DNA of 64,000 nucleotides from NCBI RefSeq assembly GCF_010727475.1, contig NZ_AP022567.1, positions 4,650,001-4,714,000 of the forward strand. Direction: 5' to 3'. Below the pieces are notes generated by a model. It ran no database searches, was not told where the DNA came from, and saw only the letters and a program-made list of their open reading frames with translations. Made by a program: the position numbers and the translations under genes. Shown here one piece after another: positions 24,619 through 33,073 of this stretch (positions within the stretch are counted from its first letter, which is position 1; each line of letters begins with the position of its first letter). The DNA is from Mycolicibacterium mageritense (GTDB taxonomy: Bacteria; Actinomycetota; Actinomycetes; Mycobacteriales; Mycobacteriaceae).

Positions 24619-27507
24619 ATGCGGACAAGCGGCCGGCAGCAGGGTCGGGCGCCGATGACCGCCTTTACCCACCTCAAACAGGCCGACGGCACGGTGGTCG
24701 AATTCGCCCCGTCCGAAGCGCTGGCCAAACGGCCGTCACGGTGGTCGCCGGCGAACTGGCCCGTTCGCTGGAAAGTGCTCGCGATCGTTCTGGTGCCGCT
24801 GATCCTCGCCGCGACGTTCGGCGGTCTGCGGATCTACGGCAGTGCCACCCAGGCGTCCGAACTCCGGCTGGCGGCCGACCGGGCCGAGTTGATCCCGGAC
24901 ATCGACAAATACCTGGCCGCGATGGAAGCCGTCATGGTGACGGCGACCGAGGGCGGTGACGGCACGGACGCCATGGCCGAGTTCGACGCCCGGCGATCTG
25001 ACCTGCAGCAACGGCTCGACTCGACCGATGTCGTCCCTGACGTCAAATCCGCCGTGGACACCTTGCTCGGCAAGGGGCAGGAACTCGTCAAGGCCGTGGC
25101 GTCCAACTCGATCGATCTGCGTCAGCGCATCATCGGTTACGGGCCGCTCCTGCTGACCGGAGAATCCGCGATCACCGGCTCGGTGAGCAGCAACGACCAC
25201 GACGTACAGGCTCAGGTCGAGGGCCTGGCGCGCGCGGTGGGCGCGCGCGGTCAGATGGCCATCCAGCAGATGATGGTCAACCGGGGCGGCGACGAGCCCG
25301 AGCCACTGTTGCGAACCTCGATGATCACGATGGCAGGCACCGAGCCGTCGACGGTCACGGCCCTCGGCAAGCTCCTCGGCGAAGGTTCCGACGAGGCCGC
25401 GTCGCTGCGCTCGGAGATGGTCAAGCGCCTCGCGATGATGTCCAACCCCGAGGTTCCGCTCGTCGGTAACCCGGAGTTGCTGCAGTCGCTGCAGACGACC
25501 GACAAGATCGCCAAGCAGATCGTTGCCGACACGACCACAGCAATCCCCGCGGCGGTCGAGAAGGCGGCCGCGGATCAGACCAGCGACGCCATCCGCGACG
25601 CGATCCTGGTTGCCGTCGCGATCATCAGTGCGCTCGTGATCGTGTTGCTGGTGGCGCGTTCGTTGGTGCGCCCGCTGCGCACCCTGCGCGACAGCGCGCT
25701 CAAGGTCGCGCACGAGGATCTGGCCAGCGAGATCGAACGGGTCCGTTCCGGCGGTGAACCCGGGACCGTCACGCCGCTGCCCGTGTACACGACCGAAGAG
25801 GTCGGTCAGGTCGCGCACGCGGTCGACGAACTGCATCAGCAGGCCGTGTTCCTCGCAGGCGAGCAGGCGCAGTTGCAGACGCAGGTGTCCGACATGTTCG
25901 AGACCCTGTCGCGGCGCAGCCGGTCCCTTGTGGACCAGCAGCTGTCGTTGATCGACCGGTTGGAGCGCAACGAGGACGACCCGGAACGCCTCGAGAGCTT
26001 GTTCCGGCTCGACCACCTCGCGGCCCGCATGCGGCGGAACGGCGCCAACCTGCTGGTGCTTTCGGGTTCCAAGGTGACCCGCGAGCACAGCGAACCGGTC
26101 CCGATCGCGACGATCATCAACGCCGCGACCTCCGAGGTCGAGGACTACACGCGCGTCGTCGCGGCCACCATTCCCGAGACCGAGATCGTCGGCTCGGCCT
26201 CCGGCGACCTGATCCACCTGCTTGCCGAACTGCTCGACAACGCCCTGCGCTACTCACCGCCGATCTCGCAGGTGCGCGTGACCGCTGTGCACGCGGGCAA
26301 CGGCGGAATGGTCATCGAGGTCAGCGATGTCGGGCTGGGCATGACCGAGTCCGACCTGCGGGTCGCCAACATCCGGCTGCAGTCCGGCGGTGAGGTCAAC
26401 CCCTACACCGCGCGCCACATGGGCCTGTTCGTGGTCGGCCGGCTGGCCGGCCAGCACGGCCTGGTGGTGCGGTTGCGTAGCACCATCCCGGACGAACCGA
26501 ACTCGGGCACCACCGCAGGCGTTTACGTTCCGGCCGAGCTGCTGGTGCGCGACGGCCAGTCGCTCGGCACCCCGAAAGCAGACGTGGCCACCGGCGCCGC
26601 GGTCGAGAGTCTGAACGGCTCGACGCCGTCGTTCGGCGCCACCCCGCTGACCGCGGCCGGCTTCTTCGGCGCCGGCGAGCCCGAACAGCACCTGAACGGT
26701 CACGCCGATGTCCCGTTCGGCCTTTTGCCGCAGCGCAGTCCGGGAGCCAGCGGAATCTCCGAGCTTCCCGCGACTCTGGCGCCGGTCACCGCCGAGGAAA
26801 CCGTTCCTGAGGAGACCGTTTCAGGGGAGACAGGGGAGCCTGCCGCCGAGTGGCCCCAGCAGTGGCCCATGGCCACTGAGGACACCGCTGCCGCAGACGA
26901 TGCAGGCGATGACGAGGACGCCGAGGATGCCGTGGGCGCCGAGCGTCCCAATCAGGTGCCCACCAACACGTCGTCGTTCTTCGCGTCGCGGATCCAGGCC
27001 ACCAACGGTGTGCATGTGCCCGCCGAGGCGTTCGAGCAGCCCGTCGAGGAGGCGTCGCAGACGTCCGTGGGCGACGGGGATGCGATCTATCAGTCGATGG
27101 TCACCGAGTGGGACATCGATCCGACGACGCACGCCCGCAGCGAGGATCTCGACTGGAAGACCGTATGGGAAAAGGGCTGGTCGGTGGCTGCGGCGGCGCA
27201 GGATGCGCCCGTCGAGCAGCACACCGAGGAAGGCCTGCCCATGCGTACGCCGGGCGCCAGGCTCGTGCCCGGCGGCGTCGCTGCCGCCGCGGGTGTCAAC
27301 GGCCGTCACCGCAACGGTGGCGCACACCGGACCGACGACAGTGTCGGTTTCGAAGTAGCATCAACAGCCGAACCTGACAGCGGCATCTTTGCGGTGTTCC
27401 CGCCGCGCGATCCCGAAGCAGTCCGGGCGAGCATGAGCAGCCATTTTGGCGGCGTGCACGCCGGCCGATCGCACGCCCGAGAGACCAGAGGAACCGATAG
27501 CGAATGA
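24619..27507 (+). CDS. Conservon sensor histidine-kinase-like protein (CvnA type) with nitrate-sensing-type extracellular domain
   Basis: About 962 residues. Transmembrane helix 1 VRWKVLAIVLVPLILAATF; extracytoplasmic helical domain (about 70-330, NIT-like); helix 2 AILVAVAIISALVIVLLVA; HAMP; then the conservon H-region with FRLDHLAARMRRNGANLLVLSG and an HATPase domain with ELLDNALRYSPP and VGLGMTESDL. From about residue 660 it is acidic and disordered, a feature of CvnA proteins. The ATG at 24619 has AGGA five bases upstream; an ATG at 24655 is possible. It overlaps the next gene by ATGA. It corresponds to the Rv3365c group. Confidence 0.9.
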   Translation: MRTSGRQQGRAPMTAFTHLKQADGTVVEFAPSEALAKRPSRWSPANWPVRWKVLAIVLVPLILAATFGGLRIYGSATQASELRLAADRAELIPDIDKYLAAMEAVMVTATEGGDGTDAMAEFDARRSDLQQRLDSTDVVPDVKSAVDTLLGKGQELVKAVASNSIDLRQRIIGYGPLLLTGESAITGSVSSNDHDVQAQVEGLARAVGARGQMAIQQMMVNRGGDEPEPLLRTSMITMAGTEPSTVTALGKLLGEGSDEAASLRSEMVKRLAMMSNPEVPLVGNPELLQSLQTTDKIAKQIVADTTTAIPAAVEKAAADQTSDAIRDAILVAVAIISALVIVLLVARSLVRPLRTLRDSALKVAHEDLASEIERVRSGGEPGTVTPLPVYTTEEVGQVAHAVDELHQQAVFLAGEQAQLQTQVSDMFETLSRRSRSLVDQQLSLIDRLERNEDDPERLESLFRLDHLAARMRRNGANLLVLSGSKVTREHSEPVPIATIINAATSEVEDYTRVVAATIPETEIVGSASGDLIHLLAELLDNALRYSPPISQVRVTAVHAGNGGMVIEVSDVGLGMTESDLRVANIRLQSGGEVNPYTARHMGLFVVGRLAGQHGLVVRLRSTIPDEPNSGTTAGVYVPAELLVRDGQSLGTPKADVATGAAVESLNGSTPSFGATPLTAAGFFGAGEPEQHLNGHADVPFGLLPQRSPGASGISELPATLAPVTAEETVPEETVSGETGEPAAEWPQQWPMATEDTAAADDAGDDEDAEDAVGAERPNQVPTNTSSFFASRIQATNGVHVPAEAFEQPVEEASQTSVGDGDAIYQSMVTEWDIDPTTHARSEDLDWKTVWEKGWSVAAAAQDAPVEQHTEEGLPMRTPGARLVPGGVAAAAGVNGRHRNGGAHRTDDSVGFEVASTAEPDSGIFAVFPPRDPEAVRASMSSHFGGVHAGRSHARETRGTDSE

Positions 27508-27911
27508 CCCGTCCATCCCAGCGCGACTCCCTGGACTGGTTGGTGTCCAAGTTCGCCCGCGACGTGTCCGGTGTGTCGCACGCGGTGCTGGTGTCAGCCG
27601 ACGGGCTGCTGATGGCCGCCAGCGAGCACATGCCGATCGAACGCGCCGATCAGCTCGCGGCGGTGGCGTCCGGGCTCGCGAGCCTTGCCACGGGCGCGGC
27701 CCAGTTGTTCGACGGCGGGCATGTGCTGCAGTCGGTGGTCGAGATGGAGAACGGCTATCTGCTGCTGATGCGCGTGGGCGACGGATCCAATCTCGCGACG
27801 CTGGCCAGCCGCTCGTGCGACATCGGCCAGATCGGCTACGAGATGGCGATCCTGGTCGAACGCGTGGGCGCCGTGGTGCAATCGTCGCGTCGGACCCCGG
27901 CACGTTCCTGA
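27504..27911 (+). CDS. Roadblock/LC7 domain protein (CvnB type)
   Basis: A 135-residue roadblock-fold protein: LDWLVSKFARDVSGVSHAVL, then SADGLLMAASEHMP, then LASLATGAAQLFDGG. In conservons it is a partner or modulator of the small GTPase encoded two genes on. ATGA overlap with the kinase gene means coupled translation. Equivalent of Rv3364c in M. tuberculosis by position and sequence. Confidence 0.92.
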   Translation: MTRPSQRDSLDWLVSKFARDVSGVSHAVLVSADGLLMAASEHMPIERADQLAAVASGLASLATGAAQLFDGGHVLQSVVEMENGYLLLMRVGDGSNLATLASRSCDIGQIGYEMAILVERVGAVVQSSRRTPARS

Positions 27912-27939
27912 CAGAACTTCGTGAAAGACCTTCGAGCCC

Positions 27940-28302
27940 GTGGACGAATCGGAATCTGAACGGCCCAGTCTGGTACGGCCGTACACCCTGACGGCCGGCC
28001 GCACGGACTCGCGCATCCATCTGCCCCTGGAAGCGCCGGTGGAGACGCTGGACACCACGAAGGAACCGCGGTGGCCCGGCCACGACGTTCGGGGCCGGAT
28101 CGTCGAACTCTGCGCCGACAGCCCGTCTGTGGCGGAGATCGCTGCACATTTATCCTTACCGCTCGGCGTGGCGCGCGTGCTGATCGGGGATCTGGTGACG
28201 CAGGGTTATCTACGGGTGCACACGACCCTCGACGACTCCGCGAGCTTTGACGAGCGCCGCGAACTGATAGGAAGGACCCTGCGTGGCCTACGAGCACTCT
28301 GA
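27940..28302 (+). CDS. DUF742 protein (CvnC type)
   Basis: A 120-residue DUF742 protein: SLVRPYTLTAGRT at the start, then a winged-helix-like part with SPSVAEIAAHLSLPLGVARV and LVTQGYLRVH. The start is a GTG. Its last 20 bases overlap the GTPase gene in another frame, so the order roadblock, DUF742, GTPase is tightly packed, as in other conservons. Confidence 0.9.
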   Translation: MDESESERPSLVRPYTLTAGRTDSRIHLPLEAPVETLDTTKEPRWPGHDVRGRIVELCADSPSVAEIAAHLSLPLGVARVLIGDLVTQGYLRVHTTLDDSASFDERRELIGRTLRGLRAL

Positions 28303-28888
28303 CAGGCGCTCGGCCGGGGGAGCGGCCCGGCGCGCGGCCGCGTCGACGAAGATCGTCATCTCCGGCGGATTCGGTGCCGGCAAGACGACGTTCGTGGGAG
28401 CGGTATCGGAGATCATGCCGTTGCGCACGGAAGCGTTGGTCACCAACGTGTCCGAGGGCGTGGACGCGCTGGACGGAACCCCCGACAAGCGCACCACCAC
28501 CGTGGCCATGGACTTCGGCCGGATCACCCTGGCCGAGGATCTGGTGCTGTACCTGTTCGGCACGCCCGGGCAGCGGCGGTTCTGGTTCATGTGGGACGAC
28601 CTGGTGCGCGGCGCGATCGGAGCCATCGTGCTCGTCGACGTCCGGCGGCTGCAGGACAGCTTCGCCGCCGTGGACTTCTTCGAGGCCCGTAACCTGCCGT
28701 TCCTTGTTGCGGTCAACGAATTCGACGGTGCGCCACGGCATCCCACACAAGCCGTGCGCAAGGCGCTGGCGCTGCCCGACCACATCCCGGTGATCACCGT
28801 CGATGCGCGTGACCGCGAATCGGCGAAGAACGCGCTGATCGCCATCACCGAGTACTCGCTCAACAGCCTCACCGCACTGCCCGGCTGA
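28283..28888 (+). CDS. Conservon small GTPase (CvnD type)
   Basis: A 201-residue GTPase. P-loop GGFGAGKTTFVG near residue 32, switch-type FGTPGQRRFWFMW near 92 in place of classical DxxG, and the guanine-specificity motif NEFD near 146. The GTG start lies inside the DUF742 gene behind GAAGGA. In several actinomycetes the conservon GTPase and roadblock protein act as a G-protein-like signalling switch for the membrane kinase-like protein. The next gene is mfpA, five bases on. Confidence 0.92.
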   Translation: MAYEHSDRRSAGGAARRAAASTKIVISGGFGAGKTTFVGAVSEIMPLRTEALVTNVSEGVDALDGTPDKRTTTVAMDFGRITLAEDLVLYLFGTPGQRRFWFMWDDLVRGAIGAIVLVDVRRLQDSFAAVDFFEARNLPFLVAVNEFDGAPRHPTQAVRKALALPDHIPVITVDARDRESAKNALIAITEYSLNSLTALPG

Positions 28889-28892
28889 GGGC

Positions 28893-29447
28893 ATGCCGGA
28901 ATTGTCTTGGATTGACGAGGAGTTCGTCGGGCGTGACTTTCGCGATGACGACCTGAGTCGGCTCCGCACCGAGCGCGTGGTCTTCACCGAGTGCGACTTC
29001 AGCGGCGTCGACCTGTCCGAGTCCGAACATTCCGGCTCGGCGTTCCGCAATTGCACGTTCCGGCGGGCCACGTTGTGGCACAGCACTTTCACCAACTGCA
29101 GCCTGCTCGGGTCGGTGTTCACCGAGGCGCGGATGCGGCCCATCAAACTCGTGGAGTCGGACCTGACCCTTGCCGTGCTCGGCGGGTGCGACCTGCGCAG
29201 CGTGGATCTGTCGGACTGCCGGTTGCGCGAGACCAGCTTGGTGGGTGCCGATCTGCGCAAGGCAGTGTTGCGCCGCGCCGACCTCACGGGAGCCCGGGTA
29301 CAGGACGCCAAGCTCGAGGAGGCCGACCTGCGGGCCGCCCGCGTGGATCCCACGTTCTGGACCACGGCGAAGGTGCGCAGCGCCAAGATCGACATCGAGC
29401 AGGCGCTGGCCTACGCCGCGGCCCACGGTCTGGTCGTCGGCGGGTGA
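28893..29447 (+). CDS. mfpA: Pentapeptide repeat protein, DNA gyrase modulator MfpA
   Basis: A 184-residue right-handed beta-helix protein, the length of known MfpA. Pentapeptide repeats (A/C/S-D/N-L/F-x-x) run from about residue 10 to 160, for example VFTECDFSGVDLSESE and ADLRKAVLRRADLTGARV; the C-terminal helix carries the dimerisation surface. MfpA mimics B-DNA, binds gyrase and gives low-level fluoroquinolone protection. Its place after the conservon GTPase is conserved in mycobacteria (Rv3361c next to Rv3362c), and the gap of four bases here indicates co-transcription. Confidence 0.93.
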   Translation: MPELSWIDEEFVGRDFRDDDLSRLRTERVVFTECDFSGVDLSESEHSGSAFRNCTFRRATLWHSTFTNCSLLGSVFTEARMRPIKLVESDLTLAVLGGCDLRSVDLSDCRLRETSLVGADLRKAVLRRADLTGARVQDAKLEEADLRAARVDPTFWTTAKVRSAKIDIEQALAYAAAHGLVVGG

Positions 29448-29488
29448 CCGGGTTGGCAGGGCTGGCTGGTTCGCGTCGGAGGTCGTGA

Positions 29489-30394
29489 ATGGATCCCCGG
29501 CTGTCGGGTCTCGACCTCCCACAGCTCTATGCGTTACACGCGTTGCTCACCGAACGCAGCGTGAGCGGCGCTGCCGCGCGCCTCGGTCGCAGCCAACCCA
29601 CGCTGTCGAGTTCGCTGGCCCGCTTGCGCAGGCATTTTGGCGACGCCCTGTTGACGAGATCCGGCAATCACTATGTGCTCACCCATTTCGCCGAGCAGAT
29701 CGTGCCGTTGACGAGCGTGGCGATCGCTGCTGTCGAGCGGGTGTTCGGCGCCGAGGCCGAGTTCGATCCGGCGCAGACGCGGCGCGAGTTCACGATCGTG
29801 TCGTCCGACCACGGGATGAGCGTGGCCGGCGGGCCGCTGGTGGCCCGGCTGTCGCGGGAAGCGCCAGGTGCACGTATCCGATTCACTCCGGTGACAGCAT
29901 CGGCGATCAGTCGGGACGACGAGTTCTACCGCACCGTCGACGGCGTGCTCATGCCGCACGGCTATCTCGACCTGCCGCGCCGCTTGGATCTCTACACCGA
30001 CGAGTGGGTGTGTGTGTTGTCGTCCGACAACACCCGCGTCGGTGACCAGTTGACAATGCAGAATCTGCAGGAATTGCCGTGGGTGACCACGTTCGTCGAT
30101 CCGCTGGGCAGGGCCGCGGCGTGGCGGCAGATGGAACTTCTCGGGGTCGTCCCACGGGTCTGCGCGGTCGCCGAGTCGTTCCTCGTGCTTCCTCAGCTGC
30201 TGCGCGGATCGGACGCGATCGCGCTGGTGCAGTCCAGGGTCGCCGCGCTCAGCGCAGCCGGGTCCGAATTCCGTGTGCTGCCATGCCCTTTCGATGCGCT
30301 CCCACTCGTCGAGGCGTTCTGGTGGCATCCGATGCACGATGCGGATCCGGCGCACGCGTGGCTGCGGCAGTGCCTTTCGGAACTCATCCTTTGA
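29489..30394 (+). CDS. LysR family transcriptional regulator
   Basis: A 301-residue LysR regulator: helix-turn-helix LTERSVSGAAARLGRSQPTL at residues 20-39 and LARLRRHFGDALLTRSGNHY after it, then a PBP-type effector domain. GGAGGTCGTG precedes the ATG. The gene faces the same way as the catabolic operon at 30514, which is unusual for LysR pairs; a 7-bp inverted repeat starts exactly at its last base. It probably controls that operon. Confidence 0.9.
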   Translation: MDPRLSGLDLPQLYALHALLTERSVSGAAARLGRSQPTLSSSLARLRRHFGDALLTRSGNHYVLTHFAEQIVPLTSVAIAAVERVFGAEAEFDPAQTRREFTIVSSDHGMSVAGGPLVARLSREAPGARIRFTPVTASAISRDDEFYRTVDGVLMPHGYLDLPRRLDLYTDEWVCVLSSDNTRVGDQLTMQNLQELPWVTTFVDPLGRAAAWRQMELLGVVPRVCAVAESFLVLPQLLRGSDAIALVQSRVAALSAAGSEFRVLPCPFDALPLVEAFWWHPMHDADPAHAWLRQCLSELIL

Positions 30395-30412
30395 TATAGA
30401 CAGCATCTATAT
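30394..30412. promoter_or_regulatory. Inverted repeat, candidate LysR operator
   Basis: ATATAGA (30394-30400), five-base spacer, TCTATAT (30406-30412): a perfect 7-bp inverted repeat in an AT-rich patch unlike its surroundings. It contains a T-N11-A core as expected for LysR boxes. It lies 102 bases before the amidohydrolase start. A TTGACA at 30464-30469 and a small hairpin AGCGAG-GTT-CTCGCT at 30469-30483 follow. Confidence 0.5.
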
Positions 30413-30513
30413 ATGTCATAGCCAGAATTGGCTTCCTTTCCTATGTTGGCGGTTCGAGAATCGTTGACAGCGAGGTTCTCGCTTCTCAAAGCCCAACTTC
30501 CGGGAGGTAATCG

Positions 30514-31557
30514 ATGGCGGCGCCGACGCTGGATGTCCACGCCCACGTGTGGCTCGACGACGTCGAGGAGATTGCCCGCGCGCACCGTGGATACCAGGAG
30601 TCGGCTGAGCTCGAAAAGCGTCGCCTGGGCCTCCGATCAGCGGCGGTCAACGCCGAGCAGTGGGCCCACCTGCACGCGCTGCTAACCGACGTGACCGCAC
30701 GCCTGACGGCGATGGACTCCACCGGGATCGACGCGCAACTGGTGTCGGTGGTGCCGACGCAGTATCACGGCTGGGCCGACCGAGGCCTGGCGGCACAGCT
30801 CGCCGACGCGACCAATGCAGGCGTGGCCGCGCACTGCGCGTCGGCGCCCGACCGCCTCGCCGGCCTTGGCGTTGTGCCATTGCAGCATCCCGACCTCGCG
30901 GTGGCAGCCCTGGAGAGTGCGGTGCTCGCTCACGGCCTGAAAGGAGTCGAGATAAGTTCGCACGCAGTAGATCCCGGCGGCGGAACCATCGAACTCTCCG
31001 ATCCGCGACTGGAACCGCTCTGGCGCACCGCATGTGACCTCGGTGCGGTGGTGTTGCTGCATCCGTGGGGCTGCACGCTCGACGAGCGGCTCGACCGCTG
31101 GTATTTGGCGAACTCCGTCGGTCAGCCCGTCGAGCACGCGGTCGCCTTGTCGCACTTGATCTTCGGCGGCGTGCTCGACCGGTTTCCGGGTTTGCGGTTC
31201 ATTGCCACGCACGGTGGGGGCTATCTACCGGCCTTCGCGGCGCGGGCCGATCACGCGTGGCGCAACCGGCGCGACGCCCGCGAATGCCTCGCACCGCCGA
31301 GTTCCTACTTGCGTCGCATGTGGTTCGACTCGCTCGTGCACACCCCCGAAGCCCTGCGCCGGCTCGTCCACGTCGCGGGCGCCGACCGCGTCCTGCTCGG
31401 GTCCGATTTTCCGTTCGACATGGGGGAGCCCGATCCGCTGGGCGCCCTGCGGACCGGTGGCCTCGATCCCGCCGAGGTGATTGCCATCGCGAGCGGTAAC
31501 GCGGCCGATCTGCAGCTCATGGCCGACAAGGTCCACCTGGTCAGGAAGGAACAGTGA
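30514..31557 (+). CDS. ACMSD-like metal-dependent amidohydrolase (decarboxylase family)
   Basis: A 347-residue TIM-barrel amidohydrolase of the aminocarboxymuconate-semialdehyde decarboxylase / gamma-resorcylate decarboxylase group. Metal ligands: VHAHVW near residue 8, HPWGC near 183, HGGGYLPAF near 232, and GSDFPFDMGEPD near 295. GGGAGGT precedes the start. It may be a non-oxidative decarboxylase or a hydrolase; the following aldehyde dehydrogenase (stop and start share one base) would fit oxidation of a semialdehyde product. Confidence 0.87.
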   Translation: MAAPTLDVHAHVWLDDVEEIARAHRGYQESAELEKRRLGLRSAAVNAEQWAHLHALLTDVTARLTAMDSTGIDAQLVSVVPTQYHGWADRGLAAQLADATNAGVAAHCASAPDRLAGLGVVPLQHPDLAVAALESAVLAHGLKGVEISSHAVDPGGGTIELSDPRLEPLWRTACDLGAVVLLHPWGCTLDERLDRWYLANSVGQPVEHAVALSHLIFGGVLDRFPGLRFIATHGGGYLPAFAARADHAWRNRRDARECLAPPSSYLRRMWFDSLVHTPEALRRLVHVAGADRVLLGSDFPFDMGEPDPLGALRTGGLDPAEVIAIASGNAADLQLMADKVHLVRKEQ

Positions 31558-33035
31558 TGACACCAGATCAATTGACCCGCGTCCGTTGGTCATCGGACGA
31601 CCCAGCCCATCGGTTCGCCGTCGAAAACCCGGCGACCGGAACAACAGTGGCGACGATCCAGGGATGCGGAGCCGGCGAGGTCGACGCCGCCGTCCGCGCC
31701 GCGTTCCATGCCCACCACAACTGGAAGGCCCGCAGCCCCCGCGAACGCGGCGCGTGGTTGCGCCGGATCGCCGATGCGGTACGCGAGCACGCCGACGAGA
31801 TCGCCCGGCTCGAATCCACCGACAACGGAAAGCCGTTCACGCAGGCCAGGCAGTTCGACCTCGAGGCGGCCATCGCGATCTTCGAGTTGTTCGGTGCGTT
31901 GTGCGAGAGCCTGCCCGGTGCCGTACGCGATGCCGGGCCCACGATCGACATCACCATGCTCGAGCCGTTCGGTGTCGTCGCGGCGATCGTGCCGTTCAAC
32001 TGGCCGCCGCTGCACACCGCGGGCAAATTGGCACCCGCACTGGCCGTCGGCAACGCGGTCGTCCTCAAACCGCCGGAGCAGGCGCCGCTTTCGGTGCTCG
32101 GAATGATCGAGATCGCCCAGTCGATACTGCCCGACGACGTCGTGCACGTCGTGCCGGGCGGAGGCGAGACCGGTGCGGCGCTGGCCGGGCATCCGCTGGT
32201 CGGCAAGATTTCGTTCACCGGTGCGCCGTCGACCGGGGCCGCCGTGCTGAAGACCGCAGCTCACAACCTCACGCCCACGTTGATGGAGCTGGGCGGAAAG
32301 AACCCGTTCGTGGTGTTCGACGACGCCGATCTCGGTTCGGTCATCCCGTGGGCCGTGGAAGCTGCGTTCTTCAACCAGGGCGAGGCATGCACCGCGGCAT
32401 CACGCATCCTGGTACACAACGATATTCACGACGAGGTCGCCGACCGCCTGGCCGCGGCGGTGACCCGACTGCGGGTCGGAGACGGTGCGGACCCGGACAC
32501 CCACGTGGGCCCGCTTGTCACCGCACAGCAGCGGCGCCGCGTCGAGGAGTACATCGCCATCGGACGCGCCGAGGGTGCCACACTGCGCGCTCAGGCCGCC
32601 CTGCCCGGCGACCCGCGACTGGCCGAAGGCCATTTCGTGGCGCCCACGCTGTTCACCGGAGTGCGCCACGACATGCGGATCGCGACCGAGGAGATCTTCG
32701 GCCCGGTGACGTGCCTGATCCCGTTCGAAACCGAGGACGAGGCCGTCGAAATCGCCAACGGAACCGAATTCGGCTTGGTCGCCGGGGTCTTCACCGCCGA
32801 CGCCGAGCGCGCGATGCGGGTGTCGCGCGCCATTCGGGCCGGCATGGTGTTCGTCAACCACTACCATCGCGCGTTCACCGGAACACCCTTCGGGGGTGTC
32901 GGCCACAGTGGCTACGGGCGCGAACACGCCCTGGAGACACTGCACGAATTCGGTTACAGCAAAAGCCTTCGCATGCCGTCCGGAGCTACCCCGATACCGC
33001 GCTGGGCGCCTTCGGTCGCCGTGTGCGAATTCTGA
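31557..33035 (+). CDS. NAD(P)-dependent aldehyde dehydrogenase
   Basis: A 492-residue aldehyde dehydrogenase. IVPFNWPPLHTAGKLAPALA near residue 145 and FTGAPSTGAAVL near 220 form the cofactor site; general base Glu in MELGGKNPFVVFDDAD near 246; catalytic Cys in FFNQGEACTAASR near 280. AGGAAGGA ends six bases before the ATG at 31557, so I prefer it to the GTG at 31554. Likely substrate is a semialdehyde from the amidohydrolase step. Confidence 0.92.
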   Translation: MTPDQLTRVRWSSDDPAHRFAVENPATGTTVATIQGCGAGEVDAAVRAAFHAHHNWKARSPRERGAWLRRIADAVREHADEIARLESTDNGKPFTQARQFDLEAAIAIFELFGALCESLPGAVRDAGPTIDITMLEPFGVVAAIVPFNWPPLHTAGKLAPALAVGNAVVLKPPEQAPLSVLGMIEIAQSILPDDVVHVVPGGGETGAALAGHPLVGKISFTGAPSTGAAVLKTAAHNLTPTLMELGGKNPFVVFDDADLGSVIPWAVEAAFFNQGEACTAASRILVHNDIHDEVADRLAAAVTRLRVGDGADPDTHVGPLVTAQQRRRVEEYIAIGRAEGATLRAQAALPGDPRLAEGHFVAPTLFTGVRHDMRIATEEIFGPVTCLIPFETEDEAVEIANGTEFGLVAGVFTADAERAMRVSRAIRAGMVFVNHYHRAFTGTPFGGVGHSGYGREHALETLHEFGYSKSLRMPSGATPIPRWAPSVAVCEF

Positions 33036-33073
33036 TATCACCCCACCCATCCTTCAACGAGGAAGGACGCTCC

